Below are positions 25,367 to 34,213 of a DNA stretch of 64,000 nt, piece after piece. The position numbers and the translations under genes are program-made. Source of the stretch: Symbioplanes lichenis (GTDB lineage Bacteria > Actinomycetota > Actinomycetes > Mycobacteriales > Micromonosporaceae); the NCBI RefSeq assembly GCF_030709675.1, contig NZ_JAUZQD010000020.1:1-64000 (forward strand). Reading direction: 5' to 3'. The notes under the pieces are model-generated. The model searched no databases, was not told where the DNA came from, and was given only the letters and a program-made list of their open reading frames with translations. Each line of letters opens with the position of its first letter. Position 1 is the first letter of the stretch.

Positions 25367-26356
25367 TCAGCGGTTGCGCAGCGTGTCCGACGGCGACATG
25401 CCGTACCGGGCCCGGTAAGCCGACGCGAACCGTCCGAGGTGGGCGAATCCCCACCGGTGCGCGATGGCCGCCACGGTCGTCCGGGCCGGGTCTTCGCGCA
25501 GCAGGGCTTCGTGCGCGCGGGTGAGGCGTACCTGTTGCAGGTAGGTCATGGGCGCGCAGTCGAGGTGCCGGCGGAAGCCCTCCTGCAGGGACCGCACGCT
25601 CACGCCCGCGATCTCCGCGATCTCGCCCACCGTGTACGCCCGCTCGGGCTCGTCGTGGATCGCGTCGACGGCCCGCTGGATCGCGCGGGAGGGACCGGCT
25701 GTGACAGGCGCGGTCAACGCATCGGTGTAACGGTGCGGCAGGCCCAGTAGCAGACCGTTGATGATGCTGCGCCGCAACTGCTCCGCTATCAACGGCTCGT
25801 GCACGAGGCTGCCGCCGTGGCGGATCTCGCCGCGCAGGAGGCGGATCATGCGGATCCAGCTGCGCATCGGGCCGGTTCGCAGATCCGTGAACACGGGCAG
25901 GTCCAGGGGTCCCTCGATCCGGTGACCGAGCAGGGCGGCGAGTTCACTCTCCAGGGCGGCCCGTTCGATCTTGACGTCGAGTTCGGCCGAGTTGCGGTCG
26001 TGCAGCGTGTGGACCGGGGCGTCGGGGTGGAAGATCACCGCCTGGTCGACGTCGGTGAGCACGCGGTTGCCGTCCTGCCGGGAGCGGACCTGACCGGCGA
26101 GCGGAATGGTCAGGTGGTACGCGTCCAGGTCCCCCGAGGCGAGGGTCACAGGCGCGCCGAATCCCAGCTGGCCGACCGTCAGCGGTCCGAGTTGGATCAC
26201 GTCGAACCGGAAGCGGAAATGGTGCGCCCCCTCGGGTACGCCCACGGACAGCGGATAGAAGAACCTCTTCAGCAAGTACCGAGTATCGTCGAGATCAACG
26301 CTCGCGATGCTTGCCTCGGCCGGGGCCGCCGCCGTTCTCGGGTGAACGTCAGTCAT
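25367..26356 (-). CDS. AraC-family transcriptional regulator
   Basis: 329-residue regulator. The N-terminal effector-binding half (about 20-200) is of the AraC-binding-like type. The C-terminal double helix-turn-helix (about 228-325) has YTVGEIAEIAGVSVRSLQEG and VAAIAHRWGFAHLGRFASAY, the GF-H-GRF second-helix signature common in AraC proteins. Monocistronic. Targets may be local but no adjacent operon is obvious, since the downstream neighbour is 280 bp away and convergent. Confidence 0.9.
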   Translation of the reverse strand: MTDVHPRTAAAPAEASIASVDLDDTRYLLKRFFYPLSVGVPEGAHHFRFRFDVIQLGPLTVGQLGFGAPVTLASGDLDAYHLTIPLAGQVRSRQDGNRVLTDVDQAVIFHPDAPVHTLHDRNSAELDVKIERAALESELAALLGHRIEGPLDLPVFTDLRTGPMRSWIRMIRLLRGEIRHGGSLVHEPLIAEQLRRSIINGLLLGLPHRYTDALTAPVTAGPSRAIQRAVDAIHDEPERAYTVGEIAEIAGVSVRSLQEGFRRHLDCAPMTYLQQVRLTRAHEALLREDPARTTVAAIAHRWGFAHLGRFASAYRARYGMSPSDTLRNR

Positions 26357-26642
26357 CTCTCAAGGCACTCCTATGCATACGCTGAGTATTCTTAGGGGTG
26401 GAGGTCGCGTCAATGTCCGCGGCTCTCGGTGACCGATCCAGCACATTCCGGCCATATGAACTACTCTGGCGTTCCGCGCCTACCTGGCGTAACTTGCAGA
26501 CCAGCGGAATGTTGTCAGGACGCGACGTCGGCCGGTGCCTTGGTGAGGCATCCGGGCTGGGTGTGCCGGTGATGGCCGGCGGCGCAGCAGACTCCCGCGG
26601 AACGTTCGGCGTCGCCCGCACGACGCCAGGAAGAGGGCAGCC

Positions 26643-26999
26643 GTGTATCTGCCGATCACCACTCGCCAGTTGGCCGATGGCACCGTCGAGATCGCGCCGA
26701 GCGGTGAGATCGATCTGGACAACGCTCACGTCATGCGGGACGCCGTCAACGACGTCCTGACCACCCAGACGCCGGGCCGGATAGACCTCGACCTCCAACG
26801 GGTGATGCTGATCGACAGCATCGGCATCGGGATCCTGGTCGCCTGCTTCCACGCGGCGGCCGCCTCCGGGGTCAAGCTGGTGGTCAGCCACCCCAGCCCG
26901 ACCGTCTACCGGCAGTTGTGGATCTCCGGACTCGTCGGGCTGCTCGGGTGCGCCGAGCCGCCGACACCGCGCACGTCCGTGGGCCTCCGCCCCAGCTGA
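26643..26999 (+). CDS. STAS-domain anti-sigma factor antagonist
   Basis: 118-residue protein of the SpoIIAA/RsbV type, which releases a partner sigma factor by binding its anti-sigma kinase. The STAS fold is clear: the strand PSGEIDLDNAH, the loop LIDSIGIGIL with the phosphorylatable serine after Asp, and a C-terminal helix around WISGLVGLLG. GTG start after GAAGAGGGCAGCC. No kinase or phosphatase partner is adjacent, as is common in actinobacteria with many orphan STAS proteins. The upstream 26357-26642 gap shows no gene. Confidence 0.88.
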   Translation: MYLPITTRQLADGTVEIAPSGEIDLDNAHVMRDAVNDVLTTQTPGRIDLDLQRVMLIDSIGIGILVACFHAAAASGVKLVVSHPSPTVYRQLWISGLVGLLGCAEPPTPRTSVGLRPS

Positions 27000-27098
27000 T
27001 CCGGCTCCCGTGCGCCCGTTGCCGCGAGCGCCGGGGACACGCCCGGGACAGGGATGCTCGCCCGAGGCGGTGGGCGGGTTCTCGTATGGGAAAGGAAG

Positions 27099-27127
27099 CG
27101 GGCGCCCCCGCAGAGCGGGAGCGCCCG
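27099..27127. terminator. Bidirectional hairpin between the STAS and MFS genes
   Basis: Arms CGGGCGCCCCCGC and GCGGGAGCGCCCG pair with one mismatch around an AGA loop. It sits between two convergent genes and would terminate both. Confidence 0.65.
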
Positions 27128-27143
27128 ATCGAGCCGGCACCGA

Positions 27144-28721
27144 TCAGTGCATGGGCGCGGCGGCCTCGCGGGCGCGCCGTTCCTCACCGCTCAGCGTGTG
27201 CAGCGGCTTCTCCTTGATGAACAGCACCGCGACGACCGCCAGCGCGGCGATCGGGGCGCCGATGAGGAAGAGCTCCGACGTCGCCTGCGCGTAGATGTCG
27301 GCCACGATGGCGCGCACCGGCTCGGGCAGGGTGGAGACGTCGGGTACCTCCTGCGTGCCGCCGGTGGTGGCGGCCTGCGGGAACTTCTCGGCGAACAGGG
27401 ACGAGACCTTCCCGGCGAGTACGGCCCCCAGGGCGCTGACGCCGATCGTGCCGCCCATGCTCCGGAAGAACGTGAGCGTCGACGTGGCGGCGCCCAGCTC
27501 GGCGGCGGGGACGTCGTTCTGGGCGGCCAGGACGAGGTTCTGCATGAGCATGCCGACGCCGGCGCCGAGGATCAGCATCCAGATCGACAGCATGAAGACG
27601 CTCGTGTCGGCGCCGATCGTGCTCAGCAGCAGCATGCCGATCGTCATCACGATGGCGCCGGCGACCAGGTAGATCTTCCAGCGGCCGGTCTTCGTGATGA
27701 GCGCGCCGGCGACGGTCGAGGAGACGAGCAGGCCGAAGATCATCGGCAGGCTCATGAGGCCGGCGACGGTCGGGGACTTGCCCAGGGCGATCTGGAAGTA
27801 CTGGCTGAGGAACACCGTGCCGCCGAACATCGCCACGCCGACCAGGGCGCTCGCGACGATCGTCAGCGTGACCGTGCGGTTGCGGAAGATGCCGAGCGGG
27901 ATGATCGGCTCCTTGGCCTTCGACTCGACGAGCACGGCGAGCGCGAGCAGCACGATGCCGCCGATCACGAAGGCCGCCGTCTCCCAGGACGCCCAGTCGA
28001 AGTGGTTGCCCGCGAGCGTCGACCAGATCAGCAGGTCGCTGACGCCGGCCGTGATGAGGAAGGCGCCGAGCCAGTCGATGCTGACTTCCTTGCGTACGGA
28101 CGGCAGGTGCAGCGTCCGCTGCAGCAGAAAGATCGCGGCCAGCGAGAACGGCACGCCGATGAAGAAGCACCAGCGCCAGCCCAGCCACGACGTGTCCACG
28201 ATGACGCCGCCGATCAGCGGGCCCGCGATCGTGGCGACGCCGAAGACCGCGCCGAAGATGCCGGAGTAGCGGCCCATCTCCCGGGGCGGGATCATGGCGG
28301 CCATGACGATCGTCGCGAGGGCCGTCATGCCGCCCGCGCCGACGCCCTGCAGGATGCGGCTGACGATCAGCAGCTCCACGTTGGGCGCGAAGCCGGCGAT
28401 CAGCGAGCCGCCGACGAAGAGGCCGAGCGACAGCTGGATCAGCAACTTCTTGCTGTAGAGGTCGGCCATCTTGCCCCACAGCGGCACGGTCGCCGTCATG
28501 GCCAGCAGCTCGGTGGTGACGATCCACGTGTAGACCGACTGCGAGCCGTTCAGGTCGGCGATGATGCGGGGCAGGGCGTTGGAGACGATCGTCGAGGCCA
28601 GGATGCTGACGAACATGCCGAGCATCAGGCCGGAGAGCGCCTGCACGACCTCGCGGGGCGTCATGCGGCCGGCGGAGGCCGCGTCGGGCGCGTCCACCTT
28701 GGCCGTTTCGTCCAGGGTCAT
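27144..28721 (-). CDS. DHA2-type major facilitator drug exporter
   Basis: 525-residue membrane transporter with 14 predicted segments, of the EmrB/QacA drug:H+ antiporter family. Motif A appears as GKMADLYSKK after helix 2, and the motif C-like segment as GAVFGVATIAGPLIGG in helix 5. It would extrude hydrophobic compounds by proton exchange. Its ATG overlaps the stop of the upstream TetR gene by four bases, so the pair forms an autoregulated efflux unit controlled by the TTTGCA operators at 29368-29401. Inducer and substrate are unknown. Confidence 0.92.
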   Translation of the reverse strand: MTLDETAKVDAPDAASAGRMTPREVVQALSGLMLGMFVSILASTIVSNALPRIIADLNGSQSVYTWIVTTELLAMTATVPLWGKMADLYSKKLLIQLSLGLFVGGSLIAGFAPNVELLIVSRILQGVGAGGMTALATIVMAAMIPPREMGRYSGIFGAVFGVATIAGPLIGGVIVDTSWLGWRWCFFIGVPFSLAAIFLLQRTLHLPSVRKEVSIDWLGAFLITAGVSDLLIWSTLAGNHFDWASWETAAFVIGGIVLLALAVLVESKAKEPIIPLGIFRNRTVTLTIVASALVGVAMFGGTVFLSQYFQIALGKSPTVAGLMSLPMIFGLLVSSTVAGALITKTGRWKIYLVAGAIVMTIGMLLLSTIGADTSVFMLSIWMLILGAGVGMLMQNLVLAAQNDVPAAELGAATSTLTFFRSMGGTIGVSALGAVLAGKVSSLFAEKFPQAATTGGTQEVPDVSTLPEPVRAIVADIYAQATSELFLIGAPIAALAVVAVLFIKEKPLHTLSGEERRAREAAAPMH

Positions 28722-29347
28722 CGGTTGTCCTTGATAGTGGGGGTGGGGTCGGTCAAGCCGTGGGCGAGCAGGTCGAAGGCCTCGCGCGCCAGCTCGACGA
28801 GCGAGGGCGTGCCGCCGGCCGCGGCCCAGCGCATCACCGCGGTCCGCAGGGCGGCGCCGGCGACGGCGGCGGTCAACTGGGGGTACGTGTCCTCGGGGCT
28901 GACGCCCAGCCGCAGCGCGATGGCCGTGACGAGCTCGCGCTCCACCGCCGCGGACCGGCCGATGAGCCCGGCGATCAGCGCGGGGTTGGCGTCCATGACC
29001 CGGAAGCGCAGCAGCCACAGCTCGTGATCCGCCTCCATGACGGTGAGCAGGGGCTCGAGCGCGAGCAGCAACGCCCGGACCGTCGGCACCTCGCGGGGCA
29101 CCCGCAGGAAGCGCTCCCGGGTCTCGTGGTCGTCCACGAACTGGTCGCCGGTGATCGCCTCGTCCTTGGTGGCGAAGTAGTTGAAGAACGTGCGGGGCGA
29201 CACGTCGGCCGCCTCGGCGATGTCCTCGACCGTGACGTGGTCGAGCCCGCGCTCGTCGACGAGGCGCAGCGCGGCGGCGATCAGCGCCTGCCGCGTCTGC
29301 TGTTTCTTCCGGTCGCGCCGGCCCGGCGGCGCGGTCTGCTGGGGCAC
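28718..29347 (-). CDS. TetR-family transcriptional regulator
   Basis: 209-residue repressor. The N-terminal helix-turn-helix (about 14-60) reads ALRLVDERGLDHVTVEDIAE and ADVSPRTFFNYFATKDEA, and the C-terminal part is the ligand-binding/dimerisation domain. The GTG at 29347 gives a normal TetR N-terminus, and GGTGAGGG precedes it. It is coupled to the exporter gene by a four-base overlap, and the palindrome 20 bp upstream is its probable operator. Confidence 0.92.
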   Translation of the reverse strand: MPQQTAPPGRRDRKKQQTRQALIAAALRLVDERGLDHVTVEDIAEAADVSPRTFFNYFATKDEAITGDQFVDDHETRERFLRVPREVPTVRALLLALEPLLTVMEADHELWLLRFRVMDANPALIAGLIGRSAAVERELVTAIALRLGVSPEDTYPQLTAAVAGAALRTAVMRWAAAGGTPSLVELAREAFDLLAHGLTDPTPTIKDNR

Positions 29348-29367
29348 GCCCTCACCGTACGGTGATT

Positions 29368-29401
29368 TTTGCAGGCCGTGCAAACTTTTATCGCCTGCAA
29401 A
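29368..29401. promoter_or_regulatory. Putative TetR operator with three TTTGCA half-sites
   Basis: TTTGCAGGCCGTGCAAA (29368-29384) is a palindrome with 6-bp arms, followed by another inverted copy of the outer half, GCCTGCAAA (29393-29401). It lies directly upstream of the TetR-exporter unit and 40 bp before the divergent VanZ-like gene. Confidence 0.65.
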
Positions 29402-29440
29402 GCTGTGGCCTCCATGACAGCAGGGCAGAATCGAGTCACC

Positions 29441-29908
29441 ATGCGGCGGCTCCTTCTCGGCACCATCTCCCTGCTCTACGCGGCGGCGGTCATCCTGATC
29501 ACGATCTTCCCGATCCGCCCGCACCCGGCGTCCTACTGGGCGGGGGAGCCCTTCAGCGGCATGGTCCACTGGATCCCGGGCGACGTGGACGCGCCGAGCT
29601 TCGTGCTCAACGTGATCATGTTGCTGCCCTTCGGCGTGCTCGGGCCGCTGCTCTCCCGCCGCTGCGACGGGTACGGCCCGATCGCCTGGCGCGCCGCCAC
29701 GGCCAGCGCGGCGATCGAGCTGACCCAGCTGGTGCTCGGCCTGACGCTGGGCAGCCGGCGTACGATCGACGTCAACGACCTAGTCGCGAACACGGCCGGC
29801 GCCCTGCTCGGACTGCTGATCCTGCGCCTGGCAGTGCCGGCCCGGGCGCACCGGGCGAGGTTGGCGGGGGTCACACCAGCAGATCCGGCTCCACGTGGTG
29901 GATCTTGA
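29441..29908 (+). CDS. VanZ-family membrane protein
   Basis: 155-residue integral membrane protein of the VanZ family (teicoplanin-resistance-like, function largely unknown). Family marks are an early TM with ITIFPIRP, FVLNVIMLLPFGVLGPLLSRR, the helix AAIELTQLVLGL, and RTIDVNDLVANTAGALLG, whose IDVND motif is the hallmark. ATG 29441 is chosen; an in-frame ATG nine codons upstream is possible. It shares the intergenic region with the TetR operator, so may be regulated with it. Its tail overlaps the convergent VOC gene by 38 bp. Confidence 0.85.
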   Translation: MRRLLLGTISLLYAAAVILITIFPIRPHPASYWAGEPFSGMVHWIPGDVDAPSFVLNVIMLLPFGVLGPLLSRRCDGYGPIAWRAATASAAIELTQLVLGLTLGSRRTIDVNDLVANTAGALLGLLILRLAVPARAHRARLAGVTPADPAPRGGS

Positions 29909-30593
29909 CCGGCATGCCGTCCGGGGTCTCGACGTGCAGCCGCGTACCCAGATCGGGGTCGGTCTTCGTCTCCACCACGGTCACGTTGCGCTCGCGCAGC
30001 ATGCGTTCGAGCCGGTCGAGCGGCATGGTCGCGGAGAAGTTGAGCTCCACGGTGCTCTCGCCGCGGGTGGGGTCGGGCGGGCGGACGACCAGGCCGATCT
30101 GGGCCGTTCCGACCTGCATGAGCACCCACTCGCCGTCCCGGTCGCCGTGCACGAGCTCCCCGCCGAACGCCTCGTAGAAGGCGACGGCCGCGGCCATGTC
30201 GGCGACGTGCACCATGGGCTGCAGGGCGAGGCCGACGATCTGCGGGCGCGGGGTGGGCGGCGCGGGGACCTTGGCGACGCCGCGCTGGTTGGCCGGCCGG
30301 CGACCGGTGGGTGCGGCCCAGCCCGCCGCCCGGTTTTTCGTGGGCCTCGGCCGCTGCTGCTGCTCAGGGGCCGCGGCCGGGGGTTCGGGGGCGGGCCCGG
30401 CCTGCGGGTCGGGTCCGGGCTTGGCCTCGGGTTCGGCCTCGGGCGGTGGTGTGAGGAAGGGCGCGGGGATCGGGCGCGGATCGGCGGCGCGGCCGGAGAC
30501 GGGACGGCGCGGCCCCGGGGTGGCGGGCGTGGCGCTCGGCCTGCCCCGGGTCGCCGCCTTGCCTCCGGACGGCGCCGGTCGTTGCTTGGCCAT
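29871..30593 (-). CDS. VOC (glyoxalase/bleomycin-resistance) protein with disordered N-terminus
   Basis: 240-residue protein. The first half (1-115) is a Pro/Ala/Arg/Gly-rich disordered segment; the second half (about 120-235) is one VOC fold with paired beta-alpha-beta-beta-beta units (VHVADMAAAVAFYEAFGGEL and VETPDGMPVKIHHVEP). VOC proteins bind metals and act as isomerases, dioxygenases or sequester drugs. The long low-complexity extension is unusual. CAGGAG precedes the ATG. Substrate is unknown. Confidence 0.82.
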   Translation of the reverse strand: MAKQRPAPSGGKAATRGRPSATPATPGPRRPVSGRAADPRPIPAPFLTPPPEAEPEAKPGPDPQAGPAPEPPAAAPEQQQRPRPTKNRAAGWAAPTGRRPANQRGVAKVPAPPTPRPQIVGLALQPMVHVADMAAAVAFYEAFGGELVHGDRDGEWVLMQVGTAQIGLVVRPPDPTRGESTVELNFSATMPLDRLERMLRERNVTVVETKTDPDLGTRLHVETPDGMPVKIHHVEPDLLV

Positions 30594-30715
30594 GGCGGAC
30601 TCCTGTCGAGCGGCTCTCGGGCGCCGGCGGGTGCCGTCACCCGAGGGGCTCAACGACTGATGGCGTCCGTCGATACATCTCCCCGTGTGCCGTTTTTCGA
30701 TGGGTGATCCGGACG

Positions 30716-31144
30716 TCACGCCCCCGTCGTGGAGCCGGGGCGGACGATCATGAGGACGACGACCGCCGCCCACAGCAGGTTGAAGATGCCTGTGACCATG
30801 CCCAGCCGGCGGGCCGTGTTCTCCTTCGGCGCGGCCAGGGCCTCGGCCTGACGCGGCAGCACCACGCCCACCAGCAGCAGGGCGGAAACCGCGGTCAGCA
30901 CCATCGATGCGATCAGCCACGCGTCGGTGAGGACGCCGAGTGTACTGGCCGTGGCCAGGCCGAAGACGGGCACGAGCAGGCCCAGCGCCGCGTAGACCCG
31001 GCAGATCCGGTGCAGGGTCCGCAGCACCGCCGGATCGGCAGGGCGCCGTCGGAGCAGCCCCGGGAACATGCTGGCCGCCACAGTCACCGGGCCGATCGCG
31101 ACAATGGCCGCGAGGACGTGCAGGGAGAGAAGCACTTTTGTCAC
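30716..31144 (-). CDS. Four-helix membrane protein (DUF2269-like)
   Basis: 142-residue membrane protein with hydrophobic segments at about 4-26, 48-68, 77-100 and 112-136. The pattern LLSLHVLAAIVAIGPVTV followed by a long second helix resembles small integral membrane proteins annotated DUF2269, from memory. GTG 31144 chosen because an upstream ATG would add a charged non-hydrophobic leader. Divergent from the GlxA-like regulator. Function unknown. Confidence 0.68.
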   Translation of the reverse strand: MTKVLLSLHVLAAIVAIGPVTVAASMFPGLLRRRPADPAVLRTLHRICRVYAALGLLVPVFGLATASTLGVLTDAWLIASMVLTAVSALLLVGVVLPRQAEALAAPKENTARRLGMVTGIFNLLWAAVVVLMIVRPGSTTGA

Positions 31145-31260
31145 GCCTGACGACCGTAGGGACGCCCACCGCCCGCGGACAGCGGCCGGAATGCCACATG
31201 TCAACGGATTCCCGCCACCCCCGGCGGCTGACGGTCCGGCGGGGCCTACAGTGCGACGTC

Positions 31261-32214
31261 ATGCACATCGTGGCCGTGCTCGCCCTCGACGGCGTGATCG
31301 CCTTCGACTTGTCGACGCCCCTGGAGGTCTTCGGCCGGACCCGGCTCGCCGACGGGTCACCCGCTTACGAGGTACGCGTCTGCGCGCCGGCCGGGGAAGT
31401 CGACGCGGGCGCCTTCACGCTGCGGACCCGGTGGGGGCTCGACGCGCTGGCAACGGCCGGCACCATCATCGTGCCGGGGATCGCGGACGTCTCGGGTGGC
31501 GTACCCCCCGAAGTCGTGGCCGGGTTGCGGGATGCCGCCGCGCGCGGCACCCGGATCGCCTCGATCTGTGCGGGCGCGTTCGTGCTGGCCGCGACCGGTC
31601 TGCTGGACGGGCGCCGGGCGACCACGCACTGGCTCGGCGCGGCCGGGCTCGCCGAGCGTTACCCTGAGATCGACGTCGACCCGGACGTCCTCTACGTCGA
31701 CAACGGCCAGATCCTGACCTCGGCCGGCGCCGCCGCGGGCCTCGACCTGTGCCTGCACCTGATCCGCCGCGACCACGGCTCGGCCGTCGCCGCGGACGCC
31801 GCCCGGCTGTCCGTGATGCCGCTGGAACGCGACGGCGGCCAGGCGCAGTTCATCGTGCCGGAACGCCCGCCCGCCCCGCGCGGCTCCGAGCTCGAACCGC
31901 TCCTGCGCTGGCTCGACGAGAGCGCCGGCCGCGACCTGACCACCGCCGAGATCGCGGCGCGCGCGGGCATGAGCACACGCACGTTGAACCGGCGCTTCCG
32001 CGAGCACACCGGCACGACGCCGCTGCAGTGGCTGCACCGCACCCGCGTCCGCCACGCCCAGCACCTGCTCGAGACCACCGGGGACGGCGTCGACCGGATC
32101 GGCGCCACGGTCGGCTTCGGCTCGCCGACCGCCTTCCGCGACCGCTTCAAGCGCATCGTCGGCACGAGCCCGCACGACTATCGCCGCGCCTTCCGCACCC
32201 GCACCCCGGCCTGA
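31261..32214 (+). CDS. GlxA-family transcriptional regulator (DJ-1/PfpI plus AraC HTH)
   Basis: 317-residue regulator. An N-terminal DJ-1/PfpI-like domain (1-180) includes the nucleophile-elbow-like SICAGAFVLAATGLLDG with its cysteine and TTHW, and the AraC-type DNA-binding domain (about 210-310) has AEIAARAGMSTRTLNRRFRE and IGATVGFGSPTAFRDRFKR. Proteins of this architecture commonly sense small metabolites such as arginine-related compounds or betaines. The ATG at 31261 opens the DJ-1 fold directly (MHIVAVLALDGVIAFDLS). No operon partner. Confidence 0.9.
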   Translation: MHIVAVLALDGVIAFDLSTPLEVFGRTRLADGSPAYEVRVCAPAGEVDAGAFTLRTRWGLDALATAGTIIVPGIADVSGGVPPEVVAGLRDAAARGTRIASICAGAFVLAATGLLDGRRATTHWLGAAGLAERYPEIDVDPDVLYVDNGQILTSAGAAAGLDLCLHLIRRDHGSAVAADAARLSVMPLERDGGQAQFIVPERPPAPRGSELEPLLRWLDESAGRDLTTAEIAARAGMSTRTLNRRFREHTGTTPLQWLHRTRVRHAQHLLETTGDGVDRIGATVGFGSPTAFRDRFKRIVGTSPHDYRRAFRTRTPA

Positions 32215-32260
32215 GCCGCCGCGGCGAATCAGTCGTCGAGCCGGCCGCGCTTCGAAACCG

Positions 32261-32731
32261 TCAGTCGTTGAGCTGGGCGCGTTCGATCTCGCCGAGGGCC
32301 GCCGTCAGCACCTCCTCCGGTTTCTCGCCGACCGTCAGATGACTGATGAGCAACGCGGCGTGCAGCCCCAGCGCGTCCGGCTTCGGCGGCGGGGAGCCGT
32401 CGTCCTCCCACACCTGCAGGGCGTTGGCGAGCAGGAACAGCAGCACCTGCGGGTCGACCTCGGGACACCACGCGGCGGCGGCGCGCACGCTGCTCGACAA
32501 CACCTCGCGTACGTCGTCGGCGTCGAGCCCGTCGGGATGCCGCGCCTCCAGGAGCACGCGCACAGCCGTGCCGAGGATCAGGCCCGTCTGAGCCTGGTCC
32601 TGCGCGGCGAGCTCGGCCACCGCCTCGGTCAGCGCCACGCGCTCCTGGCGCCGGGCCGCCCCCACCGCCGCCACCGTGGCCGCCGCGATCGGGCGGGCCG
32701 GCGCGGGCAGATGCCGCCATTCGTTGGTCAC
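32261..32731 (-). CDS. Hypothetical helical protein downstream of hxlR-like gene
   Basis: 156-residue soluble, mostly helical protein with no motif I recognise. It overlaps the upstream HxlR-type regulator by four bases (ATGA), so it is translationally coupled to it. No signal peptide and no cofactor motif. It could be a partner of the redox regulator or simply co-expressed. Confidence 0.65.
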   Translation of the reverse strand: MTNEWRHLPAPARPIAAATVAAVGAARRQERVALTEAVAELAAQDQAQTGLILGTAVRVLLEARHPDGLDADDVREVLSSSVRAAAAWCPEVDPQVLLFLLANALQVWEDDGSPPPKPDALGLHAALLISHLTVGEKPEEVLTAALGEIERAQLND

Positions 32732-33114
32732 ACGAGCACGCTAGCCCCGGGGTCCGACACTTTTTCCGCCGGGAACCGCTCGATGTTGTCGACGACCCAC
32801 CGGCGCAACAGGGCGAGGGGCTCGCAGGCGTCCCGGCCGAGCGGGGTCAGCGAGTATTCGACGTGCAACGGGACGGCCGGGAACACCGTACGGTCGATCA
32901 AGCCGTGCTCCTCCAGGCGGCGCAGTGTGGCGGTGAGCACCTTCGGGCTCACGCCGTCGAGCCGCGTGCGGAGCTCGCCGAAGCGGCGCGGGCCGTCCTC
33001 GAGGGCGCCGAGGGCGAGCGCGCTCCACTTGTTGGCCAGCAGATCCAGCATCTGACGGCACGGGCAGGAGGCGTCGTAGACGTCGTGGACCCGGCCGCAC
33101 GAGGTGGTTGTCAC
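32728..33114 (-). CDS. HxlR-family transcriptional regulator
   Basis: 128-residue winged-helix regulator of the HxlR/MarR-like type. Diagnostic are CPCRQMLDLLANKWSALAL, RRFGELRTRLDGVSPKVLT and the wing VEYSLTPLGRD. It has cysteines near the N-terminus (Cys6, Cys17, Cys19). Members such as YodB, HypR and QorR sense quinones or electrophiles through such a thiol and often repress a divergent oxidoreductase. Exactly that layout is seen, with a quinone-oxidoreductase-like gene 74 bp away, so redox or electrophile sensing is a good inference. Confidence 0.9.
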   Translation of the reverse strand: MTTTSCGRVHDVYDASCPCRQMLDLLANKWSALALGALEDGPRRFGELRTRLDGVSPKVLTATLRRLEEHGLIDRTVFPAVPLHVEYSLTPLGRDACEPLALLRRWVVDNIERFPAEKVSDPGASVLV

Positions 33115-33126
33115 GGCCCCACCGTA

Positions 33127-33172
33127 GTACCCAAAGGGAACCAGTGGCCGTTGACGGTAACTAGGGTCACCG
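33127..33172. promoter_or_regulatory. Two imperfect inverted repeats between hxlR-like and oxidoreductase genes
   Basis: GTACCC-AAA-GGGAAC (33127-33141, one mismatch) and CGGTAAC-TAGG-GTCACCG (33155-33172, one mismatch) occupy the 74-bp divergent promoter. They are candidate operators for the HxlR-type protein. Confidence 0.5.
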
Positions 33173-33188
33173 AAATACCGTCCCCGAC

Positions 33189-34181
33189 ATGGCTGAACTC
33201 ATGAAAGCGGTGGGCTACCGCATGTCCCTCCCGATCACCGACGCGGAGTCGCTCGTCGACCTCGAGCTGCCGGTGCCGGCGCCGGGCGCGCACGATCTGC
33301 TCGTCCGGGTGCGGGCGGTTTCGGTCAATCCCGTGGACGTCAAGGTGCGCGCCGGGGGCGACCCCGGGGCCGAACCCAAGATCCTCGGGTACGACGCAGC
33401 CGGCGTCGTGGAACAGGTCGGCAGCGCGGTCACGCTCTTCCGGCCCGGCGACGAGGTCTGGTACGCGGGAAGCATCGCCCGCCCCGGCACCAACGCCGAG
33501 CTGCACCTCGTGGACGAGCGCATCGTGGGTCCGAAACCGGTCACCCTCGACTTCGCCGAGGCCGCCGCGCTGCCCCTGACCGCGATCACCGCGTGGGAGT
33601 CGCTCTTCGACCGCCTCCGGCTGACTGCGGAGAGTACGGGCACCCTGCTCGTCATGGGCGGCGCCGGTGGCGTGGGTTCGATCCTCGTCCAGCTCGCCCG
33701 CAAGCTGACCAAGCTCGAGATCGTGGCCACCGCGTCGCGCCCCGAGTCGCGGCAGTGGGCGCTGGACCAGGGCGCCCACCGGGTCGTCGGGCACGACGAG
33801 CTCGTGGCGGCGCTGCCGGACGGCGTCGACTACGTCTTCTCACCGCACACCAAGGACATGATCGACACGTACGCCCGGATCGTCCGCCCGTACGGTGCGG
33901 TCGTCGCGATCGACGAGCCGGCCGGGCTGGAGCTGCTGCCGCTGAAGTCGAAGAGCATCGCCTTCCACTGGGAGCTGATGTTCACCGCCGTGCTCTACGG
34001 TCCCGCGGACAACGCGCAGCACGATCTCCTCGCCGAAGTCGCGCGGCTGGTCGACAAGGGTGTGCTGCGGACCACTCTGACGACCCGGTTCGACGGCATC
34101 AACGCCGAGAACCTGCGGAAAGCCCATGCCGTGGTCGAGTCGGGGTCCGCGATCGGGAAGACGGTCGTGGCGGGCTTCTGA
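33189..34181 (+). CDS. Zinc-type alcohol dehydrogenase-like / quinone oxidoreductase
   Basis: 330-residue medium-chain dehydrogenase/reductase of the ZADH group. The catalytic-domain GROES-like half (1-130) is followed by the nucleotide-binding domain with LLVMGGAGGVGSILVQLAR (GGAGGVG motif, so probably NADPH) and a late SIAFHWELMFT characteristic of this subgroup. No zinc-ligand cysteines are evident despite the family name. It would reduce quinones, enals or other electrophiles. Divergent from the HxlR-type regulator, its likely repressor. Confidence 0.9.
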   Translation: MAELMKAVGYRMSLPITDAESLVDLELPVPAPGAHDLLVRVRAVSVNPVDVKVRAGGDPGAEPKILGYDAAGVVEQVGSAVTLFRPGDEVWYAGSIARPGTNAELHLVDERIVGPKPVTLDFAEAAALPLTAITAWESLFDRLRLTAESTGTLLVMGGAGGVGSILVQLARKLTKLEIVATASRPESRQWALDQGAHRVVGHDELVAALPDGVDYVFSPHTKDMIDTYARIVRPYGAVVAIDEPAGLELLPLKSKSIAFHWELMFTAVLYGPADNAQHDLLAEVARLVDKGVLRTTLTTRFDGINAENLRKAHAVVESGSAIGKTVVAGF

Positions 34182-34213
34182 AAATTGTCGGCAGGGCCTG
34201 GCAGGGTGTCCCC

